Shown: piece by piece, positions 17,953 through 26,283 of the stretch
How positions within the stretch are numbered: position 1 is the stretch's first letter
Layout: each line of letters opens with the position of its first letter
From: Acidomonas methanolica
GTDB lineage: Bacteria; Pseudomonadota; Alphaproteobacteria; Acetobacterales; Acetobacteraceae
NCBI RefSeq assembly: GCF_004346035.1
Contig: NZ_SLZN01000005.1
Location: 62,001 to 126,000, forward strand
Length of the DNA: 64,000 nucleotides
Direction: 5' to 3'
Notes under the pieces: generated by a model
What the model saw: only the letters and a program-made list of their open reading frames with translations
Told to the model about the DNA's origin: nothing
Databases searched by the model: none
Program-made: the position numbers and the translations under genes

Positions 17953-20370
17953 TCAGAGCTTGAGATTGACCTGAAAATAGTAAAACCCGCCATTGTACCC
18001 GATCTGTTCGATGTTCACGTCGTAGGCATAGGCGCCAAGATAACGGAATTGCTCAGGGATCTTCCTTTGCTTGGCATTGCCGACATTGTTCGCGCCCAGA
18101 GCCACGCGCCACCGTGGCGTGACCTGATAGCCAAGGACAAGATTGGTCTCATAACGCGGGGTGTTGACGAACCGCATGAACTGCGTGTTCGAGTAGGCAT
18201 AGGGGCCGGTATAGTACGACAGTTCCGACGTCGCGCGTCCATAGCGGATTTCATGGAGGTTGAAATCCAGATTGCCATGGCGCCATACGCCGCCGAAGAT
18301 GACGCGGTTGCGCGGCGTGTAGCTCGTGATGTAAGCCCGCTGCTGCTGGTTGAGCAGGGAGTTGCCGTTTCCGTCCTCGCCCACATGACGGATATTGGTC
18401 TGGTTGAAATTGGCCGCCAGGTCCCAGTTGATGCGTCCGAACCGTCCCAGGCGCGTGAGGTAGTTCGCGGTGATATCGAGGCCGCGCGTGCGCGTGCTGG
18501 CGGCATTGGCATAATATTGCGCCGTGACCGCCGTCGGCGAAATCCCGGACGGAATGTCGAAGCCGTTCATCTCCAGCGCCTCGATGGCGCGCGTGCCGTT
18601 ATAGACGCCGGCCGCCATGATCCTGTCGCGCAGATCGATCTGATAGGCGTCCACGGTGACATGCAGCGCCGTGATCGGATTGACGACGAAACCGGCGCTG
18701 AAGCTCGTCGAACGCTCGGGCTTCAGCGGCTTCGCGCCCAGCAGTTGCGCGCCCGCCGAGTTGACGGGGATATAGCCGGCGGCCGCCGTGGGTGACACGG
18801 ACATGTTCGACCAATGCTCTTCCGCCAGGGTCGGGGCACGGAAGCCGCTGGCGACCGTGCCGCGCAGGCCGAAATAGCGGTTCACGTCGTAGCGCGAGGA
18901 GACCTTGCCGGTCTCGGTGTCGCCCGCATCGGTATAATGCTCGAAACGTCCCGCCAGGTCGATCTGCCATTTCGGGAGAAGCCGGGTGGAGACGTCGATA
19001 TAACCGGCGGTCACGTCGCGATTGCTGTCGCTGGCATTGGCGGGACTCAGGCCGTGGAAGGCCGACGCGCCCGTGCCGTACCACGATCCCATGTCCCCCG
19101 CCCCGATATGGTAGCTGTCGTAGCGATATTGCGCGCCGAGCGCGAGATTGAGGGGGGCAGCCAGCAGGGGCACGTTGAAGGCGCGCCGCACGGCGGCGTC
19201 GTTCGTCCACTGGGTATTGGCAAAGGAAAACAGGTGAAAGCGCGTGGGGGAATACCCGAAATTCTGGAGCATCGACGTGTTGATGCTGTCGAACAGGCCC
19301 ATGCGCTCGGAATCGCCGCCATAGGTCGTGCTGATATCCCAGTCCCAGTTGAATTTGCGCCCCTTGAAGCCGATCGTCACGCTGTAATCGTTCTCGTCAA
19401 TGGTCTCCTGCGGGGAGAAGCCATAGGGATACATCGGCAGGCTCGGCGTCGGGACGCGATAATCCTGATAGCTTTCGCCGTTCCGATGCCCGTAGGTCGC
19501 AAAGGAATACAGCTTCACCGCGTCCGTGATCGCATATTCCATGTTGTAGCCGATCGTCTCGCGCTCCTGGCGCGGATCGCCGATATCCATGAAATCGTAA
19601 CGGCCCGTGCGGCTGTCGGGCGTGGCGCGGAACGTGTGGTCCTGATATTTATACTCGGCGTTCAGGTCGAAAAATCCCCGTCCGTAGAGGGATGTTCCCC
19701 AGTTGAGCGATTCGCCCGACGTAAATCCGTCCCCGGCGTAACGCCCGCCATTGATCGCCTGCGCCGCCAGTCCATGCGTGTCGTGCTTGAGAATGATGTT
19801 GACCACGCCGGCGATCGCGTCCGAGCCATATTGCGCCGCCGCGCCATCTTGCAGGATTTCGATGTGATCGACGGCGGAAACCGGGATCATGTCGATGTCG
19901 ACGGGCGTCGTACCCTGCTGGGGACCGGCATTGTTCGACAGGACCGCCGTCGTGTGCCGCCGCTTTCCATTCACCAGGATCAGGGTCTGGTTCGGGGTCA
20001 GGCCGCGCAGGCTGATGGCGTCGGTCATGTTCGCGCTGCCATTCACGCGGATGGACCGCGCGACGGACGGAGCCAGCTGGATCAGCGCGTCGCGAATGTC
20101 GGCCTGGCCAGTGGCGGCAAGCTGCGCCGATGTTACGACCTGAATAGGGCTGACGCTGCTGCGCGCGGTCTGATGCGGATCGCGGGTGCCGGTGACGATC
20201 ACCTGTTCGTCGCGGTCCGCATCGACGGCGCGCGGCGTCCGCTGGGGGGTGACCGCGCGGATCGCGGCGGAAGCCGTCGCCGATTGCGCCAGGGAGCGGG
20301 CCGGCGCCGCGAAGGCCGCCATCGTTGCCAGCGCCGTCGTGGCGGAAAGAAGGATGGTTGTTCGGCGCAA
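17953..20370 (-). CDS. TonB-dependent outer-membrane receptor
   Basis: 805-aa receptor with a signal peptide, a TonB box-like DEQVIVTGTR at about residues 54-63, and a plug domain with ALIQLAPSVARSIRVNG, GLTPNQTLILVNGKRRH and IEILQDGAAAQYGSDAIAGVVNI; a long beta-barrel follows and ends in QVNLKL. Start is TTG, decided by AGGAG seven bases upstream; no in-frame ATG lies near. The non-siderophore plug style (VNGKRRHTT, QQGTTPVDI) resembles receptors for organic nutrients. The position beside the peptide-type ABC importer suggests uptake of the same substrate across the outer membrane. Confidence 0.9.
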   Translation of the reverse strand: MRRTTILLSATTALATMAAFAAPARSLAQSATASAAIRAVTPQRTPRAVDADRDEQVIVTGTRDPHQTARSSVSPIQVVTSAQLAATGQADIRDALIQLAPSVARSIRVNGSANMTDAISLRGLTPNQTLILVNGKRRHTTAVLSNNAGPQQGTTPVDIDMIPVSAVDHIEILQDGAAAQYGSDAIAGVVNIILKHDTHGLAAQAINGGRYAGDGFTSGESLNWGTSLYGRGFFDLNAEYKYQDHTFRATPDSRTGRYDFMDIGDPRQERETIGYNMEYAITDAVKLYSFATYGHRNGESYQDYRVPTPSLPMYPYGFSPQETIDENDYSVTIGFKGRKFNWDWDISTTYGGDSERMGLFDSINTSMLQNFGYSPTRFHLFSFANTQWTNDAAVRRAFNVPLLAAPLNLALGAQYRYDSYHIGAGDMGSWYGTGASAFHGLSPANASDSNRDVTAGYIDVSTRLLPKWQIDLAGRFEHYTDAGDTETGKVSSRYDVNRYFGLRGTVASGFRAPTLAEEHWSNMSVSPTAAAGYIPVNSAGAQLLGAKPLKPERSTSFSAGFVVNPITALHVTVDAYQIDLRDRIMAAGVYNGTRAIEALEMNGFDIPSGISPTAVTAQYYANAASTRTRGLDITANYLTRLGRFGRINWDLAANFNQTNIRHVGEDGNGNSLLNQQQRAYITSYTPRNRVIFGGVWRHGNLDFNLHEIRYGRATSELSYYTGPYAYSNTQFMRFVNTPRYETNLVLGYQVTPRWRVALGANNVGNAKQRKIPEQFRYLGAYAYDVNIEQIGYNGGFYYFQVNLKL

Positions 20371-20499
20371 TTTCCCGCTCCTTGCTGCATGATTGAAAAA
20401 ATCGTGTGCTGCGTACGCCGGCTCCGGGGTCGGCCTTGCAGGTCATCGCACCGCCCATATTCATGGCCGCTGACCGGATTATTATGGACACAGAACGAG

Positions 20500-20514
20500 C
20501 GACACATCGTGTCG
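20500..20514. promoter_or_regulatory. Inverted repeat upstream of TonB receptor
   Basis: CGACAC-ATC-GTGTCG, a perfect 6-bp inverted repeat with a 3-nt spacer, lies about 130 bp upstream of the TonB receptor start in the only large gap (20371-20598) of the minus arm. It could be an operator; nothing else in this gap was recognised. Confidence 0.3.
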
Positions 20515-20598
20515 ATTTCGCATCGAGATGAAGAAGAAGCTGCGGTTGGAAACGGGGATTCGGGAGAAGTCGACCTCCCGAATCGCGCCGGAGCGGCC

Positions 20599-21675
20599 TC
20601 AGGCGATGCGATCGAGCGCCGCTACGATCGCATCGCCGCACGCCGACGTGGAGGCATGGCCGCCGATATCCGCGGTGCGCACGGCCGCGGACGGGTCCGC
20701 CGTCACGCATTCGATGGCGCACAGCACCAGGGCCGCGGCCTCGCTCTCGCCCAGATGGTCGAGCATCATCGAGGCCGCCCAGATCTGGCCGATCGGGTTC
20801 GCGATGTTGCGGCCCGCGATGTCCGGCGCGGAGCCGTGGACGGGTTCGAACATGGACGGGAAACGTTTTTCGGGATTGATGTTCGCCGACGGCGCGACCG
20901 CGATCGTCCCTGTCACGCCCGGTCCCAGATCGGACAGGATATCGCCGAACAGATTGCTTCCCACGACGATATCGAAACGATCCGGATTCATGACGAAACG
21001 CGCGGCGAGGATGTCGATATGGTGAACGTCGGTGCGCACCTGCGGGTATTCGGCGGCCATTTTCGCGAACCGCTCGTCCCAGTAGGGCATGGAATGGAAC
21101 AGGCCATTCGACTTTGTGGCCGACGAGACATGCGGGCGGTCCAGCCGGCTCGCGAGATCGAAGGCATAGCGCATGATGCGATCCGTGCCGCGACGCGTGA
21201 AGATCGCGGTCTGCGCGACACCTTCCGCCGCGCTGCCCTCGGCGAAACGGCCGCCGATCTGCGAGTATTCGCCTTCGGTGTTCTCGCGCACGATCCAGAA
21301 ATCGATATCGCCGGGACCGCGTCCGGCCAGCGGGCATGGAATTCCCGGCAACAGGCGAACGGGGCGCAGATTGACGTATTGGTCGAAGTCCCGGCGGATC
21401 GGGATCAGCATGCCCCACAGCGAGATATGATCCGGCACGCTGGGATAGCCCACGGCGCCAAGCAGGATCGCATCGTGCTGCGACAGGCGCTGCATGCCGT
21501 CCGGCGGCATCATGCGGCCGGTGGCGAGCCAGGTCTCGCAACTCCAGTCGAACGGCGAGAACTCGAATTTCATGTCGAAGATGTCCCCGATGCGGCCCAG
21601 AATCTTCAGGGCCTCGGGCATGACTTCCCGACCGATTCCGTCACCGGGAAGAACGGCGATGCGATGCCTGGTCAT
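20599..21675 (-). CDS. Tartrate/D-malate-type dehydrogenase (isopropylmalate dehydrogenase family)
   Basis: NAD-dependent beta-decarboxylating dehydrogenase of 358 aa. Motifs are LPGDGIGREVMPEAL, the substrate loop NLRPVRLLPG, VRENTEGEYSQIGG, the Lys-containing TKSNGLFH, and the metal-binding Asp region GSNLFGDILSDLGPG, then EPVHGSAPDIAG. The YVNLRP and DWSCETWLATG segments point to tartrate dehydrogenase/decarboxylase or D-malate dehydrogenase rather than LeuB. The start overlaps the amidohydrolase stop by ATGA. It may convert a 2-hydroxy dicarboxylate formed by the pathway to a 2-oxo acid plus CO2. Confidence 0.86.
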   Translation of the reverse strand: MTRHRIAVLPGDGIGREVMPEALKILGRIGDIFDMKFEFSPFDWSCETWLATGRMMPPDGMQRLSQHDAILLGAVGYPSVPDHISLWGMLIPIRRDFDQYVNLRPVRLLPGIPCPLAGRGPGDIDFWIVRENTEGEYSQIGGRFAEGSAAEGVAQTAIFTRRGTDRIMRYAFDLASRLDRPHVSSATKSNGLFHSMPYWDERFAKMAAEYPQVRTDVHHIDILAARFVMNPDRFDIVVGSNLFGDILSDLGPGVTGTIAVAPSANINPEKRFPSMFEPVHGSAPDIAGRNIANPIGQIWAASMMLDHLGESEAAALVLCAIECVTADPSAAVRTADIGGHASTSACGDAIVAALDRIA

Positions 21676-22850
21676 TCATGGGTATCCTTCTGTTGCGCCT
21701 CGGAGAGGCAATGGCGGGCCAGCGCCGCCCAATAGGCGATGCCGCGGGGAATGATCCGGTCGTTGAAATCGTAATCCGGCGCATGCAGCGGCGCCGACGG
21801 ACCATTGCCGATCATCGCATAGGCGCCAGGGCGCCGCTCCAGCATGAAACCGAAATCTTCGGACGCCAGGCTTGGCGGAAGATCGAGGTCGGCCGGCGCC
21901 TCGTCCGTCGAGGCGTCCAGCCCCGTCATGACCGCACCGGCGAGCGCGGTCTCGGCGGGAGAATTGACCGTGACAGGATAGGGGCTGTGAAACAGGAGTG
22001 CGATCCGGACGCCGAACGCGCGCTCCGTGCCCTCGGCCACCTCGCGCAGCCCCTCCTTCAGCGCCTCCAGCGCCCCGGGGGCCAGGGCGCGGAGTGTCCC
22101 CGCGATCTCGGCGCGGTCGGGCAGGATGTTGTCGGTGCTGCCGGCGTGAAACATGCAGATCGACACGACGGCGGGCACCAGCGGATCGGTGCGGCGGGCG
22201 ACCAGATGCTGCGCGGCCTGCACGAAGGCGGCGCCGGCCACCACAGGGTCGATGGCGCGATGAGGCTGGGCCGCATGGGCGCCCCGGCCGCTCACCGTGG
22301 CGGAAAAACGCCAGCCGCCCGCCATGATGGGTCCGGCCCGCACCCCGAAGCGGCCGACGGCCAGGCCGGGCCAGTTATGCAGGCCGAAGCAGCGCTGGGA
22401 CGGAAACAGGTCGAACAGGCCTTCGCGAATCATGACATCCGCGCCCGCCCCGCCTTCCTCGGCGGGCTGAAAGACGAAATGGACCCGGCCGCGCGCGGGG
22501 GGCCGTGCGGCCAGTTCGGCGGCTGCCCCCAGCAGCATGACGGTATGGCCGTCATGGCCGCAGGCATGCATCCGTCCCGCATGGCGCGAGACATGGTCGT
22601 GCTCCGCGCGCTCGGTGACCGGCAGCGCGTCCATATCGGCGCGCAGAAGGATCGACGGCCCCGGGCGGCCGGTATCCAGGCTGGCCACGACGCCCGTTTT
22701 CGCAAGCCCGCGATGCGGCCGGTAGCCCCATTGGGCAAGCTGGTCCGCCACGATGCCGGCGGTCCGCACCTCCTCGAAGCGCAGTTCGGGATGTGCGTGC
22801 AGATCGCGGCGGAGCGCGACCAGATGGTCGATCACAGGGGTCACGCGCAT
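21672..22850 (-). CDS. M20 family amidohydrolase (HipO/IAA-amino acid hydrolase type)
   Basis: Metal-dependent amidohydrolase of 392 aa. It starts with LRRDLHAHPELRFEE, followed by LLRADMDALPVTE, HACGHDGHTVMLLGAA and VFQPAEEGGAGA, the metal and catalytic residues of the M20D group, and a dimerisation domain with GRGAHAAQPH. Enzymes of this type release an amino acid or amine from an N-acyl conjugate. ATG 22850 shares a base with the aldehyde dehydrogenase stop (TGATG), and its own stop overlaps the next start by ATGA, so the three genes are one coupled unit. Confidence 0.88.
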   Translation of the reverse strand: MRVTPVIDHLVALRRDLHAHPELRFEEVRTAGIVADQLAQWGYRPHRGLAKTGVVASLDTGRPGPSILLRADMDALPVTERAEHDHVSRHAGRMHACGHDGHTVMLLGAAAELAARPPARGRVHFVFQPAEEGGAGADVMIREGLFDLFPSQRCFGLHNWPGLAVGRFGVRAGPIMAGGWRFSATVSGRGAHAAQPHRAIDPVVAGAAFVQAAQHLVARRTDPLVPAVVSICMFHAGSTDNILPDRAEIAGTLRALAPGALEALKEGLREVAEGTERAFGVRIALLFHSPYPVTVNSPAETALAGAVMTGLDASTDEAPADLDLPPSLASEDFGFMLERRPGAYAMIGNGPSAPLHAPDYDFNDRIIPRGIAYWAALARHCLSEAQQKDTHE

Positions 22851-24334
22851 CAGCCTCCGAACGCCATGAGCACGCTCTTGTGGCGCAGATTGGCCTCGAC
22901 CGCCTGCCGCCCCAGATCCTTGCCGATCCCGGAACCGCCGAATCCGCCGGTCGGGATCACGAAATCCGCCGAGCGTCCGTAGCGGTTGACCCACACAGTG
23001 CCCGCCTTCAATGCCCGGACCGCCCGCATCGCCCGTCCGAGATCGGCGGTATGAACCCCGGCGGCCAGACCGTAGGCCGGATGAGCGGCCAGAGACAGTG
23101 CCTCATCCTCGTCCTCGAAGGTCTGGACGGTCAGGACGGGACCGAAGATTTCCTCCTGTACCGCCGCGGTCTGCGGCGTGACGTTCGTCAGCACGGACGG
23201 CGCGAGGAAACATCCGTCGCCCGCGACATCCAGTCGCGTCAACGGGGCGGCGGCGACGGCGCCCGAGGCCAGGCTGCGCGCGACGATCGCCTCGATGCGC
23301 GCGGCCTGGGGGGCGGATATGATGGGCGCGTAACGGGCGTCGCCGCTCCAGGTCGGGCCGGGAACGACGGTGCCCGCCAGGACCAGCAGGCGCTCGACGA
23401 GGGCGTCGGCGACGCGGCGATGGACGATCAGGCGCGATCCGGCCACGCAGACCTGGCCGGCATTGCCGGTGAAGGCACGGAACACCCGCTCCGCGACCTC
23501 GTCCACCGAACGGATATCGTCATGCACGATCTGGGGACTCTTGCCGCCCAGCTCCAGCGTGACCGGCTTGGGTCCGCTCTCCGCCGCCGCCGTCATCACG
23601 GCGATCCCGGTCCGTGTCGAACCGGTGAAGGTCAGCTTGCCGCACAGCGGATGCCGCGACAGGGCCTCCCCCGCGACGGCGCCCGTGCCCTGCACGACAT
23701 TGAACAGCCCGGCCGGAAGCCCGGCCTCGATGCCCAGCCGCGCGAGACAGGCCATCGAGAAGGGTGTCATCTCCGAAGGCTTGAGCACCACCGCGTTGCC
23801 CGCGACCAGCGCCGGCGCGACTTTCCAGCTTCCCATGACCAGCGGGAAATTCCACGGCGCGATCGCGCCCACCACGCCGTATGGCTCGCCGATCGTCATG
23901 CCCAGCAGGTCACTCTGGGTGGCGGCGACCTCTCCCCCCAGCTTGTCCGCGTATTCCGCGAAGAAGCGAAGCCCCTCGGCCGTGAAGGGCACGTCCCAGC
24001 TCATGGTCTCGGCGATCGGCCGCGTGGAGCAGACGGATTCGATGCGCGCCAGTTCCTCGCGATGGGTTTCCACCAGATCCGCCCAGCGGCGGATGACGCG
24101 GGCGCGGTCGCGCGGCGGGCAGGTCGCCCACCCGCTCGTCCGCTGCGCATGTGCCGCGTTGCGCACCGCACGGTCCACCAGATCGGCGTCGCCCGCGGGA
24201 ATGCGCCCGCGCACGGCACCGTCCGATGGCGCATGAACGTCGATCGCCTCCGTTCCGCGCAGCAACTCGCCCCCGATGAAATGCCCGCCGGGCAGCGGAA
24301 TCGCGGCAGGATCGAACGACGATGAAGCGGACAT
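22850..24334 (-). CDS. NAD(P)-dependent aldehyde dehydrogenase (PuuC-like)
   Basis: 494-aa aldehyde dehydrogenase. The nucleotide site is GAIAPWNFPLVMGSWK, the general base is in LELGGKSPQ, the nucleophile Cys in NAGQVCVAGSRL, and EEIFGPVLTV follows. The pattern fits broad aminoaldehyde dehydrogenases such as PuuC/gamma-glutamyl-gamma-aminobutyraldehyde dehydrogenase. ATG 24334 lies 5 nt after GGAGG; the GTG just before it is a less likely start. First gene of the minus arm, divergent from the [2Fe-2S] oxidase operon. Confidence 0.88.
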   Translation of the reverse strand: MSASSSFDPAAIPLPGGHFIGGELLRGTEAIDVHAPSDGAVRGRIPAGDADLVDRAVRNAAHAQRTSGWATCPPRDRARVIRRWADLVETHREELARIESVCSTRPIAETMSWDVPFTAEGLRFFAEYADKLGGEVAATQSDLLGMTIGEPYGVVGAIAPWNFPLVMGSWKVAPALVAGNAVVLKPSEMTPFSMACLARLGIEAGLPAGLFNVVQGTGAVAGEALSRHPLCGKLTFTGSTRTGIAVMTAAAESGPKPVTLELGGKSPQIVHDDIRSVDEVAERVFRAFTGNAGQVCVAGSRLIVHRRVADALVERLLVLAGTVVPGPTWSGDARYAPIISAPQAARIEAIVARSLASGAVAAAPLTRLDVAGDGCFLAPSVLTNVTPQTAAVQEEIFGPVLTVQTFEDEDEALSLAAHPAYGLAAGVHTADLGRAMRAVRALKAGTVWVNRYGRSADFVIPTGGFGGSGIGKDLGRQAVEANLRHKSVLMAFGG

Positions 24335-24631
24335 CACATCCTCCGTGGGGTATGACCCGTGGCGGGCCTCGACCGGGCAAAAGGGTGGGTGCAGTGTAGG
24401 AGATCGGGAGGGCGCCCCGAGACCACAATGTTGCGTAGTTGCAACCGAAACGGCACGTTATGCTTTCCTCGCGGGATTTTCGTTCGATACATTCCGCGCC
24501 GCGTGACCGAGGATCGAAAGCGCCTCTGCTTCGATCGCCTGTCACCCGTGGCACGGGGTGCGGGCGGATCAGGGGCCGCCGTATGTTTCCTGCCCGGACC
24601 CATGAGCCGGGCCGCAACGCAGAGAGGCTCG
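24335..24631. promoter_or_regulatory. Divergent promoter region of the catabolic island
   Basis: 297 bp with no credible gene, between the two arms of the island. It holds an inverted repeat TTGC-N6-GCAA (24431-24444) near the middle, and a near-perfect stem-loop around 24513-24540 with arms resembling GATCGAAGC/GCTTCGATC in the leader of the plus arm. The single Lrp-type regulator of the island is the natural candidate to act here, but no Lrp consensus can be asserted. Confidence 0.5.
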
Positions 24632-24931
24632 ATGACGGCTTTATTTCGACGCGTGGACGAGACCGGCCGCCGGGGCGTCCGGCTGGTGGTGGACGGATAC
24701 GAAGTCACGGCGCTGGAAGGCGACACGGTGCTGACCGCGCTGCTGACCAACGGTTCCCGGTTGCGCCGGAACGAGTTCGACGGAAAGCCCCGCGCCGGGT
24801 TCTGCCTGATGGGCGCCTGCCAGGAGTGCTGGGTCTGGACCGAGAGCGGCGAGGAACTGCGTGCCTGCTCGACCGACGTGCGCGACGGGATGCGACTCGT
24901 GACGAAGGAGGTTCCATGGCTGACCCGGTAA
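24632..24931 (+). CDS. [2Fe-2S] small subunit of HcnABC/opine oxidase-type enzyme
   Basis: 99-aa ferredoxin-like subunit. The plant-type cluster motif is CLMGACQECWV with a further Cys in LRACST; the fold precursor VDGYEVTALEGDTVLTALL is typical of HcnA, OoxA-linked and D-hydroxyproline dehydrogenase gamma subunits. ATG 24632 has GAGAGG five bases upstream. It overlaps the next gene by 16 bp, where the downstream ribosome site is inside this gene. It would pass electrons between the two flavoprotein subunits. Confidence 0.85.
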   Translation: MTALFRRVDETGRRGVRLVVDGYEVTALEGDTVLTALLTNGSRLRRNEFDGKPRAGFCLMGACQECWVWTESGEELRACSTDVRDGMRLVTKEVPWLTR

Positions 24932-26283
24932 TCGTCGTCGGCGCCGGACCCGCGGGCACCCGTGCGGCGCAGCGCCTGGTGCAGGCCGGCCTGCGGCCTG
25001 TCGTCGTGGACGAAAACGAACGCCAGGGCGGCCAGATCTACCGTCGGCAGTCGGAAAATTTCTCGCGTCCGGCCGAAAAGCTCTATGGCGCCGAGGCCGC
25101 GCGCGCCCGCGCGCTGCACACCGATTTCGAGGCCCTGCGGCCCCATATCGACTATCGCCCCGGCACCATGGTGTGGGGCGTGGCGGAGGAGGGGCTGCTG
25201 ACCGTCCGTGACCGCGCGGTCGCGACGCTGCCGTTCTCGGCCATCATCATCGCGTCCGGCGCGACCGACCGGATCATGCCCGTTCCGGGATGGACCCTCC
25301 CGGGCGTCTACAGCCTGGGCGCGTCGCAGATCGCGCTGAAGGCGCAGGCCTGCGCCGTTGGCGGCGCGCCGGTGTTCATGGGCACCGGCCCCCTGCTCTA
25401 TCTCGTGGCGTGGCAGTATCTGCGGGCCGGGGTGAAACCGGCGGCCGTGCTTGATACCAACAGCCTCGCGACCCGCCTGCGCGGCCTGCGCGGCATGATG
25501 ACGCGGGCCCGGGTCTTGGCCCATGGCGTGCGTTACATGGCGGAGCTGATCCGCGCGGGCGTGCCGCTCCATACCGGGATCACCCCTGCCCGCATCGAGG
25601 GGCGCGAGGACGGCGTGACCGCAATCGTGTGGCAGGACGCGCGCGGGCGTCTTCGCCGGACCGCCTGCGATGCGGTGGCCACCGGCTTTGGCCTGCGCGC
25701 GGAAACCCAGTTGGCGGACCTGCTGAAATGCGATTTCGTATTTGACCGCCGCTTCACCCAGTGGCGCCCGCGGGTCGATCCGGACGGGCGCGCCAGCCGC
25801 GCCAATGTCTATCTGGCCGGCGACGGCGTGCTCCTGCGCGGCGCGGACGCCGCCGAGACGGCCGGCCGGCTGGCCGCGTGCGCCCTGCTGCAGGACCGGG
25901 CCCTTCCCGTCGGCACGGACGAGATCGCGGATCTGCGCGGGATTCTCGCCACCATGGACCGCTTTGCCGAGGGAATCGCGTCAGCCTTCCCCTGGCCCGC
26001 CCATATGGCCGCCGCGCTGCCGGACGATACGGTCGTCTGCCGCTGCGAGAACGTCACGGCCGGTGACATCCGCCATGCCGCGACGGCGCTCGATTCCCCC
26101 GAGATCAATCGGGCCAAGGCCCTGACGCGACCGGGCATGGGGCGCTGCCAGGGCCGCATGTGCGGGCTTGCGGCCGCCGAAATCCTCGCCGCCGCCCGCG
26201 GAGTCCCGGTCGAGCAGGTCGGGCGCATCCGCACCGCGGCGCCGCTGAAACCCCTTCCACTCGATTGTACGGTCACGCCATGA
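24916..26283 (+). CDS. NAD/FAD-fold subunit of HcnABC/opine oxidase-type enzyme
   Basis: 455-aa flavoprotein with N-terminal VIVVGAGPAGTRAA and an internal dinucleotide fold near GAPVFMGTGPLLY, plus YLAGDGVLLRGADAAE near the flavin. The C-terminal Cys cluster CRCENVTAGDI ... GMGRCQGRMC is a BFD/SoxA-type [2Fe-2S] or Fe-S site seen in HcnB, OoxA and LhpE-type subunits. A near-ideal AAGGAGG precedes ATG 24916. The stop overlaps the next start by ATGA. Together with its neighbours it forms an amine-cleaving dehydrogenase complex feeding electrons to the chain. Confidence 0.86.
   Translation: MADPVIVVGAGPAGTRAAQRLVQAGLRPVVVDENERQGGQIYRRQSENFSRPAEKLYGAEAARARALHTDFEALRPHIDYRPGTMVWGVAEEGLLTVRDRAVATLPFSAIIIASGATDRIMPVPGWTLPGVYSLGASQIALKAQACAVGGAPVFMGTGPLLYLVAWQYLRAGVKPAAVLDTNSLATRLRGLRGMMTRARVLAHGVRYMAELIRAGVPLHTGITPARIEGREDGVTAIVWQDARGRLRRTACDAVATGFGLRAETQLADLLKCDFVFDRRFTQWRPRVDPDGRASRANVYLAGDGVLLRGADAAETAGRLAACALLQDRALPVGTDEIADLRGILATMDRFAEGIASAFPWPAHMAAALPDDTVVCRCENVTAGDIRHAATALDSPEINRAKALTRPGMGRCQGRMCGLAAAEILAAARGVPVEQVGRIRTAAPLKPLPLDCTVTP

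Noticed and set aside
18814-21735. Long plus-strand frame (about 970 codons) opposite the TonB receptor and tartrate dehydrogenase genes
   Set aside because: A shadow of high-GC genes; both minus-strand genes have full family motifs.
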